A stretch of DNA of 64,000 bases from Tricholoma matsutake (Eukaryota > Basidiomycota > Agaricomycetes > Agaricales > Tricholomataceae): assembly GCA_026075535.2 (NCBI GenBank), contig AP026540.1, positions 12,276,001 through 12,340,000 of the forward strand. Reading direction: 5' to 3'. The notes below the pieces were generated by a model. It was given only the letters and a program-made list of their open reading frames with translations, was not told the origin of the DNA and did not search any database. The translations under genes and the position numbers were made by a program. Positions 10,629-21,959 of this stretch are shown one piece after another; position 1 is the stretch's first letter, and each line of letters begins with the position of its first letter.

Positions 10629-11411
10629 TGTTACGATTTTCTGTTATCGTAACCCACGACGACCAGATGTATGCTGGCAAGACCAGGTACTTTTAGTTTT
10701 TCTCATTCGACTCAACTCACTTCCGATGGGAGACACTTTGACGCATGGTGACTCCATGCACCTGAACCCACTCCCATGCATGCTGTGATATGACAGCCCT
10801 TTGACATGAGGTCCATGACATCGGACACTCACAATCAACATGCTGCACTGCAGCATGTCCTTGACATCAGATCCTTGACGTCGGATCTGTAACATTGGAC
10901 ACCTCATGCTAGGCATGAGGCTATTCTCTTATTGATCCCTGACATGCTGCACCGCAGCACTCCATAACATCGGATGCCTCATGCAAGGCATGAGGCCTGT
11001 CTTTTCTGTTGTTCTTTCTATTTATACTTGATAACGATCCTGCATTCCGATTGGACAATAGGTATCTTTGAACCATATATAAGCTGTAGTAATACTGCCT
11101 GTATTCCTCAGCTTGACCTAATTCAATCAACGGTCTTAGACTCAACCAGAACACTCGACAGCTTAGGAAGCCCCTAGCTGTGATAACTCGAACTTGACAG
11201 TTGGAAAGCCTCCAACTGTGATACACGAACCAACAGTCTACTCAGAAAGCCTCTGAGTACAGATAGCTGCAACGACTTGAGGAAGTACCCAAGTGAAGGC
11301 CAGAAGCCCAATACACTAGGAAAGCCTCCTAGTGCGATACCGATATAGTTGGAAAGTATCCAACTGTGACATACGAAGCCAAGGCTGAGTTAAAGACCTA
11401 TAGTCTTAACA
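10629..11411 (+). repeat. Solo LTR, family A (783 bp)
   Basis: It begins TGTTACGATTTT and ends GTCTTAACA, like the LTR of gypsy A. The 5-bp target duplication GCCAG is exact (10624-10628 and 11412-11416), so this is a solo LTR left by recombination between two LTRs. It is 185 bp longer than the gypsy A LTR because of an extra block around 10830-10940 with a second copy of the CTCATGC...GCATGAG inverted repeat. Confidence 0.93.
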
Positions 11412-11416
11412 GCCAG

Positions 11417-12170
11417 CAGGCACTTATGGTATTGGCAGGAAGGTCCTGGTTGTATGTTGGGCTCCCAACAGAGGGTGCCAATAATTTTGCATCCCTGGCA
11501 ATGTGTAAATAGCTGTTATAACTGCAATTATGCCTTCATTCTATGCTTCATTTTCCTGTTCTGACTTCTTTCCAACTTGAAATCTTGTTCCACTTCTACT
11601 TCTTTATTCCGTTCTGCACTATCTTTAGCATACTACCTATGTTCTGTTTCTGCATATTTAAGTCTATAGTATTGTTTGTAATACCTTAGTCTGATAATTG
11701 CACTCGATTGACACCAACTTGCAACTCATAATCCTGTGCATTGGTTCTTAGCTTGCTCATCTTGTGCACAACACCCTTGAAGTTATGGACACACATAAGT
11801 GCAGGGAGGCACAGCTCACCACACTTGTGTAGCTGAAGCCAAGTCCATTCCACCCTTGTATGTTGCCGCATGGCTCACTTGCTCTGTGCACATATTGCGC
11901 TCTACTTGTACGGCTGTCTTTTGTGAGGTCATAGATTTTCCCTTTATCTGCCTTACCCTACATCCATATCTCTCACATGTCTCGGATCGCAACACTTGTC
12001 TTTCATAAGGTCGTAGATTTTCCCCACATCCATTTTGCCCTACATCTGTCTCTCATGTGTCTCAGATTGTAACAATAGCTTTGGATAAATAGAAAAGATG
12101 GTATTAACTTGAAATACATTAAGTGACCTTGGCAAGCATGAATATGAAGAGGTAAGTAAATCAATTACCA
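11417..12170. other. Non-coding stretch with a two-copy direct repeat
   Basis: No gene is seen. Bases 11921-11996 and 11998-12075 are diverged direct copies of one unit of about 77 bp (TTTTGTGAGGTCATAGATTT, then TCTCACATGTCTC and GATCGCAACA). The rest is AT-rich unique-looking sequence. The first 80 bases may be the end of the interrupted transposase gene. Confidence 0.5.
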
Positions 12171-12173
12171 CCA

Positions 12174-13850
12174 TTAACCAAAATATGTATTAAACAACAC
12201 CCATATCTCATTCATCACCTGACCCCTCATCACCTGACCCCTCACCTGATACATCTGGCTCATCTTCATCATCCTCATCATCCTGCTGCTCAAGTCATTC
12301 CAATTCATCTGGCGTAGGTAGCTTGTATTCTGCCTGCACTTCATCACCATATTTGGCCATAAACTCCTTCTCTGGCATACTCTTCCATTTCTCACACTCA
12401 TCCCAGCTGGCACAGAGCTCTGCAGGTGGCAGAGCAACATAAGTACCATTCTTGACATATTGGGCACACTCACAGATAGAAAGATTGTTCCAATAGATAG
12501 GATCAAACCAATCAATTGGGACTTTCTTTGGGAGAGCAGTGAGCTCAGATAACTTTGGCATGGGGGGGGGTCTTCATGGCATCACTCCAGTTTACAGATA
12601 AATAGAATCAGTCAAATGTAAAAAGAAAAACAAAGATCGGCCTACTTAGGGTGTCTTCTTTTGCTTCTGTTCATCTGCTTGCGCTCTTGATCAGCCTTTC
12701 TAAAGAATGCAGTAACTTTTGTTGAATGTCCCTCCTTCTCCTTGATGTGGTACACCGCATCAACTGACTCAGCATTCCCTTTGGCCAACTCATCATCTGA
12801 ATGGGCCTCATTCTCTCTAGCCAAGGCCACAACGTGTTTATTGAAACCATGTGCCCTGAACATGTCCATCCTGCCATCAGCAAGCTATCAAAGTTTATTA
12901 GTAAATACAATCTGCAAATGGCATATACAGAATTCCAGGAATTACATACCACACTATGTTGTTTCCATACTCCAGTCATCTGCTTTGCTTTTGCAATACT
13001 TCCTGGATTCTTTGCCTCTGACTTGGCAATACCATGCATATATAAGAAAATGAAGCTTCAATAAAGTTTATGCATAAGTGCAAAATTGTTGACACACAAC
13101 AGGTTCGTTCCCATGTGAGAGTATCCAAATGCACCCAAGAGCTGCTCAAATGTCTTGAGGGCAATGTGCTCATAAAGGAGATTATACATAGACTCCAGAT
13201 CATTACCCAAGACATCAGGTGCCCACTGTTGAAGCCCAAGGCATGCCACCAACCTCAACATGAGCAACAGATGGGGCACTTGATATTGTTGGCAATAATC
13301 CCAACTGAGTCTGAGATAGAGTTAAGGAGCTCGCACACTTTCATTTGGGTGCCCTGAATGCTAGCCGAGTTGTTGTCAAGACTGGCTGTGACAGAGTTCC
13401 ACAACTATGCTTCAGAGGTAAAGCAGTGGGTGAAGGGTACTTTGTCATCTTCTGTGACCTTGGGGGGGACAGTAGTCTGGTGTGGTAAGCCCCAAAGGAC
13501 ACAGAGATGAAGCTCAAGTGCAGCCTGAAAGTGATTTAGACTTTAAAGTGCTTGAATACAATGAATGTGCACCTTTGTCTTCTCAGCCTCCTTTGGTACC
13601 TCTCCTTTTCTCATGTGCCAATCACTAGGCTTCTTGGGCTTCTTGGTTTGTGAAGGCCTTGTGGGCTTTCTTTGCTTGCAAAGCTCTTGAACCAGGGTTC
13701 ATGTTGCTCAGAGAATGCTTGCACTTGCCAAGTCCAGCCTGAGATGGGCCAGCCTCCCCTGAACTAGAACTCAACTGCCTTGGAACTTGCCCGCTGTGTC
13801 TCCGCTTCATCCCCATGTTTTTGCTTATGAACATATTACCTCTTGGCATA
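12174..13850 (-). pseudogene. Decayed multi-exon hypothetical protein
   Basis: Minus-strand pieces line up in order. A basic, serine-rich N-terminal piece lies at 13625-13849. A piece reading LLACLGLQQWAPDVL-like sequence lies at 13058-13279, and one with DELAKGNAESVDAVYHIKEK and VTAFFRKADQERKQMN at 12642-12869. A piece at 12295-12561 (WFDPIYWNNL, CASWDECEKWKSMPEKEF) leads into an acidic tail ending at 12174. Frames change between pieces, so introns and mutations are mixed. It resembles lineage-specific basidiomycete proteins of unknown function; I know no domain for it. Confidence 0.45.
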
Positions 13851-15513
13851 CTCCCTTTGGTATTGATTCTGATTGTCTTTTATTGAATGACTTTCCTCAA
13901 TCTACTATCATTCATTTTCATCATCTAATTGCCTCATCCATCGACCATGATTCTCGCCATAATTATGGTGCTGGTCTCTTGTGATTCACCCAGTTTTGCG
14001 ACCACCACCACATTTCCGAATCTTTGCATATGCCTGCGAGTGAGATGCTTCTGGTGATGTTTGTGGCTGAGTCTGGTGCTGGGGTTGTTGCAGGTGGGAC
14101 TGTCAAATCTTGGCTTTCAGGTTTGGAGTTGTGGCACTCTGTGAATGGTGCTCCTTGGGCTGGAGGACAGATTCTGAAGCAAGCAAAACAGGGAGCATCC
14201 AAACTAGCTCCTATTTCTTCTACCAAAACTCCTTGCAACCCCTTTTACTTTTGATCATATGCTCTCTCTGTGTCATCACTTTGATTTTTCAAATACTCAG
14301 GATGCGGCTGTATGGGTGGTTGCTTGTAAAGCTTTTTGGGATTGTACAAGACTTGGAGAGTTGCTTCCAAAATCAACTTCTTCCTTTGACACTACTTGGA
14401 ATGTCACCCGGGGGTGTCTATTGAAAAGAGGAGTTGCAGCTAATGGCTGACATTTTCTTACATTCAAGATCCCATATTCCAAGACCAGGCACCATGCTGG
14501 AGACTGGATCAAATCAGTGAAATACTTGGATTTGGTCGACCCTGTCTCAGCCTTTGAACATCATCTTCACCTTTCTCGCTCTTTACCTTTAGATGCTCTG
14601 CTCTTTGCTTATCAAACAACAGCTGGGTGGGCATATTTGATGCAAGAACATTTCATGAGTCGTTGTTGTGAGATATGGAGATCTGCTGGCTTGGAGTCTC
14701 TGCTTGGTCATGGTTTTTGTATTAGTGGAATGACCTACAGTGTTCAACGGGCCAATGAAACAAAAATAATAGTCTCTTTTCCATTCACTCCCACTACAAC
14801 CTGTTTGAAATTGTGAGTACACATGAAGATGTATTTAGGATAAAACATGAGTTCTACAGGTTCAGTTGAGTATTTTATGTCAATGTGTGGAAGCGGCACA
14901 CCAAAGACTCAAAATGTGCTCTGGGCAACTCAAAGAAACAAAAGACTCAATCAGGCAATTTGTGACACAAACAATCATGTCATGCCCAAACCATCAACAT
15001 GTTAGATCCTGTATTAAGCATTCTATGGCCAAATTCTGACTGTACTTGATGAACATAACTGGGACAAAAAGATCCTACAGAGAAAATTCTGTTCATATGA
15101 ACATGACTCTAGAAATTAGAATGGCTCCTATTACTGTGACTAGAACATTTTTGGGTGGATGACCAAGATTGACTTCCTGTTTTGGAATGATCAAGTGAAA
15201 GCTGAAAAAAGCTGCCAACCTTGTGAAAGATCTAACATAGGATGGGCCCCATGTACTTGATAATTTGACAGCCATCCTACAGACTTACAAGAGGAGTATA
15301 CCTAAGTATCTGTTTCTTTGACCCACCTGTTTCTTTGACCCATTGAACACTGTACCTCCTTCTCTGTGGTGTTGATCCTTGGATCATCATGAAATTAGGA
15401 CATTGGTCTTCCAAGGCTTTCTTATCTTACTGGCGTAAAGTTGAAGCTATTTTGCCTCTATTTTTGTCTGACTCCACACCATCTCTTTCTACTTCTATTG
15501 CTTCTGCAGCTGT
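13787..15513 (+). pseudogene. Tyrosine recombinase-like (DNA breaking-rejoining) protein, disrupted
   Basis: The plus strand reads NYGAGLL, a stop, then FTQFCDHHH, MPASEMLLVMFVAE, GTVKSWLSGLELWHSVNGAPW, CTRLGELL, AGDWI, PLDALLFAYQTTAGW and GHGFCISGMT. After an insertion it ends IIMKLGHWSSKAFLSYWRKVE. This matches the tyrosine-recombinase proteins common in basidiomycete repeats. The first catalytic Arg (TRLGEL), the His of LGHW and the Tyr of SYWRK remain; the HxxR arginine is now Cys (GHGFC). Two stops and a frameshift near 14255 add to the damage. Confidence 0.82.
14738..15352. mobile_element. Tc1/mariner- or pogo-like MITE (615 bp)
   Basis: It sits between two TA dinucleotides (14736-14737 and 15353-15354). 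The inverted ends start CAGTGTTCAACGGGCCAATG at left and CAGTGTTCAATGGGTCAAAG at right. A TA duplication and CAGT ends fit Tc1/mariner/pogo elements. Removing it with one TA restores the recombinase frame across the gap. No transposase is visible. The right end holds a short direct repeat of TGTTTCTTTGACCCA. Confidence 0.87.
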
Positions 15514-15769
15514 GTAATGTTTTACCTAATCCATTATCTTTCCTCCATATTCTTTTGGGGGAAAGGAGAACTTCCAGAGGATTTCTCCTTGATCGGGCTA
15601 GAGCCCTCAATTGTGGGGGAAAGGCTCAAAACAAGGGAAGTTGTTCATACTGAGAAACATAGTCAGCTGGAAGAAGGGAGGAAGCAGTGTTGATCACTGC
15701 GAAGTGTGGGAACTAATCAACATTGGCACATGGACCTTGGCAACAAAACACCCCTCAGCTTTAATTTCT

Positions 15770-17420
15770 ACCTTGACATGGGGAAACGAAAAGCCAACAA
15801 AATATGAAAGGTGGTAACCACTGCTGAAGAGGTGGCAGCATCGGTCAACCTAGAAGAAGGATGGCTCGACAAGCTCCTAGAATTGCCAACAGATGAACTC
15901 GCTAAGCTTCTAGGTGACATTGCCAACCATGGTAAAGTCAAGACCGCTGTCATCAAGAAGGCCAGAACCAGCCTCCCATCGTTCTCTGGTGTAAAAAGGT
16001 CTGATTTTGCTGAAAGATTTGGCCTCCCCAATAGTCTGGAAAATAACCGATTTGAGCAAGTTGTTACCCTGTGTATCGCCTCCCACCATCCATTCATGAG
16101 ATTATGTTCGAGGCAGGGTGGCGTACACAAGATGTCTATCAAGAGCAGCAGGCACAGAGGAGGGAAGTGGCAAGGGTCAGAATCATGGATCCAGTATGTC
16201 CACAAAGCCGTTTGTTATGCTTTCCCAATCTTAAGATATGCCCAGTACCTTGTTCACATCATAGGACTATTTCAAGGTTGAGTAATTGACAAACCAGAGC
16301 AGGATATGTTAGAGACTGAGTATGCTAGTGGAGGCGAAGTGAGCATGAGGTTCATATTAGTCTGCATCGAGATTTGTTAATCAGCCTCACCACTGTCCTA
16401 CCCCAGATCTTCATGATTGGTGGAATCCTTTTTTTCATCGCCAAATTTAAACTTGACATATCTCTGGAGGACAATGTAGCACAACTTTTCGTCAAAATTC
16501 TGGGTGCATCTGTTTTGTTCTTGATATCTTAGTCAGTGTTCACCTGGTTGGTATCCAGCCGCTGCCAAAGCAAACGAGAAAGTGGATTTTGCGAATCTAT
16601 GCATATATGGCCTTCTTACCGACCTCATTGACTTCCATTTCTACTCTTACAATCCTCCTGCCAAAGAATTTGCATTCGACAAGACCCTGGTTGTGAACAT
16701 TACAAGAGACATGGCGTTCACTGACATGATCCCAGGTATGTGCCTTCTTCTACATACATAGCTCGCAATCGACCAGGCAGATCTAGTTGGTAACAAGATA
16801 TTCAACATGATCTTGACTGCATATATCAATGGTCTGGAAGCAACAATGTTGAAGAGCATAGGAAGGAAAGAGAAAGGGGATGTTAGTGATCAGTTCTCTC
16901 ATGCATTTTAGATGGTGTTGATTGCATTTGTAGGTTTCCTCTCCAGGCTCCATGCCTCTCCAACGAATGCGGGCATGGAAGGCTCCATCCGAGCCAGGGG
17001 TAGGCCTACAGTGAGATGTCATCACAGCTGGTACTAATTCTAAATGCAGCCTCCACAATCACATACCCGTGATAGGGGATGGAAATCGACTGACCACTGC
17101 ACTACAGCTCACACAGCAGTGCCGTGATAAGTGTGAGGAGCCAGTTGAAACGATTGATGATATCGAAAGGAATTCAACTGCAGCATTGGAATTGTTGGCC
17201 AAGAGGTAAGTTCTGAATTTTACTGCTGCTCCCCTTTCGCCCTGAATGCTGACCACGATGTGCTGATACAAGTGTCTGGTTTATCCCTCATGTCTCACAT
17301 CTTATGGGAGCGGCCAACCCTTCCTCTACAGAAGAAATCAAAGATCTCGCTCATCGTATGGTTCACACAAAATACCTCAATATGATGAACAACAACAAAT
17401 TATTCGATCACTCTTCTTAG
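15770..17420 (+). CDS. Unrecognised multi-exon protein, possibly intact
   Basis: Exon-like segments appear in order. 15811-16060 reads VTTAEEVAASVNLEEGWLDK, ELAKLLGDIANHGKVKTAV and SDFAERFGLP. 16071-16195 reads RLPPSIHEIMFEAGWRTQDV. 16560-16735 reads GLLTDLIDFHFYSYNPPAKE and LVVNITRDMAFTDMIP. 16780-16880 reads LVGNKIFNMILTAYINGLEA. The last, 17270-17420, reads VWFIPHVSHLMGAANPSSTE and ends FDHSS and a stop. Plausible introns lie between them, for example one starting at 16736 (GTATGTG) and one at 17207 (GTAAGTT). No known domain was recognised, and the start codon is unresolved. Confidence 0.45.
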
Positions 17421-17639
17421 TAGCCTGTCGCCTTACAAAGAACCATGGGGCATCCGCAACTGTATTCAACTTTTCAGGCTTGTGTTTTTATCTTTCATGC
17501 ATGATCATTGATCATCTGTCTCCTACTCACCTCTCTTGGGAATCATGTGTTCTGTAATCAAGTTATAGTCAGTCGGAGGGGGATCCTTATTGTAGCACAC
17601 ATGAGCAAACATGATTACAGCCGATCGCATAATTGTTGG
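17421..17639. other. Intergenic stretch, no gene seen
   Basis: Between the last exon of the unknown gene and the Helitron remnant there is AT-rich sequence without convincing coding potential. Confidence 0.5.
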
Positions 17640-18905
17640 CAACTAAGCAAACAACTGTGTAAATGTTTTCTTAGTGTCTGCAAAATACAAGCAGATTGGA
17701 TGCTTGTTGTCTGCTGGCGACAATGTTATATACCAAAGCAGAGCACCTAGATATGATATTAGTGATCAGATGTCATTGTGCATATACTTCTTGCTAGTAA
17801 TAGAGCCACTAACCTTTCCAGTAACATGGTCAAGATCACGAATCACTTGAAAGCCCAGTTCCTCATCACTATTAGCTGGTTGTACAATGTCACCCTCTGA
17901 CATACACTTTGCAATATTTGCTAAAGTATTTTGATCAACATTAAGCAGTCTGTCAGCAATGTCATTGAATTTTTTAGTCTCTGCCAATATAAAACCACCA
18001 GTTGTTGATGCCTTGATCTGTTCATGGCCAAATGCTATGAAGGGAAAGATAATATCATGTTGGAAACATTTATCATGGTACATTAGTAAATGTCATTTGT
18101 GGGCTTTGTCAGACATGGGACTTGCACCAATCCATCCTAGTCCAAATGGAAATAGCCATGGAAAGATTTGGGGATATAAGTTGGGATTGTTGTAAATTGA
18201 CTGGGCATCTGCAGCATGGCTCACAGATAAAGCACCCCCATTATTGTTCCAGTGTCTGAGGGCAAGTCCTTTAAGAGCAGGCACTGTTTTAGTTGTCAAT
18301 GACTCACCTGTAATTCCATGTACTATGAAAGGGCATTCACCATTGTCAACACCATCTTCTGTTGTCTGGTCAAAGGTGCTTGTGCCTTCCTCTACTTTAT
18401 TTGTCAGTGAATGTTGATATTCTATTGTTACAGGAGGTGTATCTTCAGAATATTTTTCAAGTTCATCATAATCAATATGTAGATCTGTGTAGTCATGGTG
18501 ATTTACTTTTAGCCATTCAAGGGCATGGGCCACTACCTTCCATCTAACAAGCAAGGGAGTGCGCTTAGTCTCACTATGAGTAGGCCTGCATGGGCCTGTA
18601 AACAGTACTGCCAGAACATCATCAAGTTCTTCAACTGGTGGGGGTAAGGTATGGTACACTTTTGCTACTGGAGATTCAAATGCAATAACATGAGCCACCA
18701 TTTTCTGGAGGCCAGAGGAAGCAACACAAACAAAGCAACCATTCACATGCACACACTGAATAATAAGTTTTTCTACAAATCTAAGTCCAGCTAATTGCTC
18801 TGGGACTGCTCCTAACCAAAGCCCATCCGCTAATGCATGAGGGGGAATTTTGGCTGTATGCAGATGACATCTGCACTGACCACAGACATGATTACAAGTA
18901 CAAAG
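17640..18905 (-). pseudogene. Helitron protein fragment (DUF6570 and helitron-helicase-like N-terminal region)
   Basis: A single minus frame runs from about 18905 with a cysteine-rich start (CNHVCGQCRC), PPHALADGLWLGAVPEQLAG and KMVAHVIAFESPVAKVYHTL. It continues LLVRWKVVAHALEWLK, GECPFIVHGITGE, YNNPNLYPQIFPWLFPFGLG, FIAFGHEQIKASTTGGF, DLDHVTGKVSGSITSKKYM and ITLSPADNKHP. Such proteins start rolling-circle transposition. A TGA splits it near 18086 and another stop replaces a Trp at 17766. The fragment fades at about 17640, before the HUH Rep and helicase cores, so it is truncated. Confidence 0.85.
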
Positions 18906-20161
18906 TTATAGGCAAGCTTGCTGCTCAAGAGAGAAGCACTGGCAACTACATAGGGGTCCAACATTTTCTGGGTAAACATGTGGGATCTGCCACCTCCCAC
19001 TGACTGGTGTGGGAGGCCTTTTAAGTGGCAGCCTGTTTCTATAAGTTGTTGAAGAATTAATTATTACAGGCATTGCCTGTTTGTAAATTGTAACCAATGT
19101 TGCAAGCGCAAAAAAAAAAAAAATATGCACAAGAGGGCAAAACAGGATATGATCAGTGGGTCCAAAGACAATACACTCAAGGTGTGTAGTTGGCACCATT
19201 TGATTTTGACAGGAGCCAGTTGGCCAATCATAAGTGTAGTCAGGCATTGAATATGGCACCTTGAAAAGGCTTTCATCATGTGTGTGAACTGTAGCATGTT
19301 TATATAAGCCTGCTTGTAATAGGTGCTCATTGGTCATACAGCTCTCCAGGACATGGGTGCTTGTGTCTTTGTTAAAATTAAAAAAATATTGTAAATGAGA
19401 AATAGCCAAGTCAGCAAGTAACGCAAGTGATGCAGCCCTGTAGAAGCAAGTACATATATCTGAGATGACTGGTTGGTAATAGTCTGGAGTTGTCTGAAGA
19501 CAGATCTTGGTCTCAGACAGTGGAGAAGTCTGGGTATATAATCATGCTTACATGTGAAGTTGCATCGAAGGCAAGCTGCCAACAGATATATATAAGTTGC
19601 AGATTGGCTAATTAGCTGGTAGCTGCAGTGCAATAGTATGGCATGAGTATAAAGTGCAAGTAGGTGTTCATGGAAAAGGGACCAATAAGGGTGAGGGGCC
19701 AGATTATGTATAAATTTCTTTATGGCATATAAGGCAGATGTTACCACATATTGAATGTGGTATAGCTGTAAGTCAGCCAGGCAAGTCATGTAGGTCTGGG
19801 AGTCTGCAATTATGGCAGGAGTATGGACATGATCCACATCACTATCAATATGGAGCATTTCCATGGTTATGCAAGCTGCAGCATCATGATGTAGTTGTAA
19901 TTTAGTCAGGTGGTTTATGTGGGTGTCTGCATTTATAGCAACATGATCCATGTTCAAGTTGTAGCAAATGATGTTCAAGTTGCCATTAGTATTGGGTGGT
20001 TCCAAGATTAAGCAAGCTGTGGCATTAAGCTGTAAAATTGGTGTGATTTGGGGGTTGGTGAAGAAAGGAGTTAGAGATGATAGCTTGAAGGCCATAGCAA
20101 TTGGGGTGGTAGCAGGACAAAGGTGTATGTTTTTCAGTGTTACATTGGAAGTAATCTGCAA
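18906..20161 (-). other. Open minus-strand sequence upstream of the Helitron fragment
   Basis: Two long open frames (18906-19409 and 19334-20161, the latter 275 codons) lie directly upstream of the Helitron fragment in the same direction. The longer one contains an internal repeat (xDHVxxNADTHxxHLxxLQLxH, then DHVHTPAIIADSQTYMTCLADLQLYH). It may be the variable N-terminal part of the Helitron protein or chance openness over a tandem repeat. No domain was recognised. Confidence 0.3.
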
Positions 20162-20769
20162 TGGTGGTTAATGCCAGCATGACTGGGGTGCATTTCAACT
20201 TACCTGGTGTGCTGGGGCAGATTGGGTGAAAGTGGATCCATTCTTCTCAATGAACATTGGGCCTGCTACGCTGTTTCCACAGAGTTAGTTGGATCAATGG
20301 TACTAAGCTGTTAAGACTACATACATGGTGATAGTAGCAGGCATTCCTGAGGTTTGAGAGTCCAATGCAGCCATTAAGCCACAGGCATAAAGCCAAAGCA
20401 AAGCGAGAATCCAGTTTGTCATTGAGGCAGAAACAGATCTGTGTGAGTAGGGGTTGTCTGCCTCCGTGATTCCTCCATGGTGAAACAGCTGTAAAAGGCA
20501 ATTCTGATTTGGGACAAAAAACTGTGGGCAATTTCTAGAAACTCATTTTTTTAACACTATGACACATATTGTAGAAAGTTTTGGGACAAGCTACTGGAAG
20601 TGTTTGAGCTATGTACAGGAGTGTATGGGTAGAAACAATTTGTTGGGTGGAATAGGCGATTATGTAGACTGTAGTATAGGAGAATGAGAGACATTCCTCT
20701 CTGTGCTTTACACCCACTATCTCAATCCTAAGAACTCGCTCTCCCACTCATACTCCCACTACCTTGGAA
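20162..20769. other. Unassigned sequence between Helitron and copia remnants
   Basis: Short open frames occur on the minus strand but none matches a family. The boundary between the Helitron and copia remnants is somewhere in here and could not be fixed. Confidence 0.35.
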
Positions 20770-20980
20770 TGTCTGTAACAACCAATCTCTTGCATATAGG
20801 AGTAGTCAGGTTTTTTGCCATACCAGAGTTCCCAAGGAGTATTCCCTCCAAGTGACCATGTAGTCATTTTGGTGTGCAAATGAGAGGCAGTAAGATTCAT
20901 TGCAAAGGAATGGTGGTAAGCCCAAATAGATGCGCTTTAGCCATGAGAGTCCTATGCATTTGTTCAACCTGTCCTATATG
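20770..20980 (-). pseudogene. Copia integrase, C-terminal part
   Basis: The minus strand continues the integrase cut at 27414. It reads GQVEQMHRTLMAKA with the likely catalytic Glu, then after a frame change LHTKMTTWSLGGNTPWELWY and GKKPDYSYMQEIGC. Gypsy B sits exactly at the join, and its 5-bp duplication ATATG marks both edges. Confidence 0.78.
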
Positions 20981-21381
20981 TGTTAGGGCGACACCCACTA
21001 TCTGCTAGCTAAGACCGTGCAGGTTCTCTCTACAAGAAGGGGGCAGGATCTGCGCTTGTGATGGGGGAATTGATGGTTTTGATGCAAGGGGTTATTAATA
21101 GATGAGTTTGTTGACAAAGGCCTTTCACACCAAAAACATAGGTGGAATACCTAAGAGAACACAACTAGGTCCCCTAGGTGTATATTTAGGGTTTATATAC
21201 TATGTTACATATATTGTACATTGTTGTTACCGACATGTGCATACATGCGCATACATCTTGATGTGTGCAAAATAAAATTCTCATGCTATCAAAGTGTAGC
21301 GTCATTTGGCATCATGTAGCGTCATTCGACATAATAAAATAAAAATGAAATTTTATTAGGTAACGGGGTGGTTTCCTAACA
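20981..21381 (-). repeat. 3' LTR of gypsy B
   Basis: On the plus strand it begins TGTTAGGGCGACACCC and ends GTTTCCTAACA. The next bases, ATTACCCCCCTTTT, are the complement of a polypurine tract, which fixes the element's minus orientation. The LTR at 41616-42016 belongs to the same family. Confidence 0.94.
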
Positions 21382-21392
21382 TTACCCCCCTT

Positions 21393-21911
21393 TTATGCCT
21401 CGACTTCCAGGCAAGAAAATATTGTGTTTGTCCCCTCTGTGAAATTTTGGTAAGGCCAGAATCTCATCCCCTCATACACCATTCTTGCAATATGACACAG
21501 AGCATTTGGATTATGTTTAAAGAATTGGGCGATCACATTACGCGCTCGCTTACAATTCTCTTTGGGCTCCCACGAATTATTTTTGTCAGTATAATTTTTC
21601 CACTTTATTAAGAACTCCAATTTGTTCCGTCAAAGACATGAGTCTAGGATTTCTTCAACTATGTATTCTGGAGCACCTTCTACTATTATTGGAGGTTGTG
21701 GAGTAGTTTGTTGGCCAGGAATAGTGGGTGGGCGGTAAGGGCATAGGCGGGATATGTTAATCTCGGGATCAATCTTGAATGATTGGGGTAATTTTAGCAC
21801 TACCACATTAGGCGAGATCACTTTAGAGATCGCATATGGGCCAACTTGTTTCTCCATAAGTTTCCTCAAAGGTTGTGGAATATTCAGATCCTTGGTGCTT
21901 AGCCACACCAA
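21393..21911 (-). pseudogene. Gypsy B integrase tail and chromodomain
   Basis: It reads MVWLSTKDLNI, KQVGPYAISKVISPNVVVLK and ISRLCPYRPP, then a chromodomain: EYIVEEILDSCL, a stop, then MEFLIKWKNYTDKNNSWEP. The frame is the same before and after the break near 21625. A 25-residue tail follows the chromodomain (FWPYQNFTEGTNTIFSCLE). Confidence 0.85.
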
Positions 21912-21959
21912 GTCACCAACTTTGTACTCTGGAGCGCATGCTCGAGTATGATCTGCATG

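Noticed and set aside
15768..16205. Minus-strand 145-codon frame
   Set aside because: Antisense to the better plus-strand exons, which have acidic/basic composition and splice signals.
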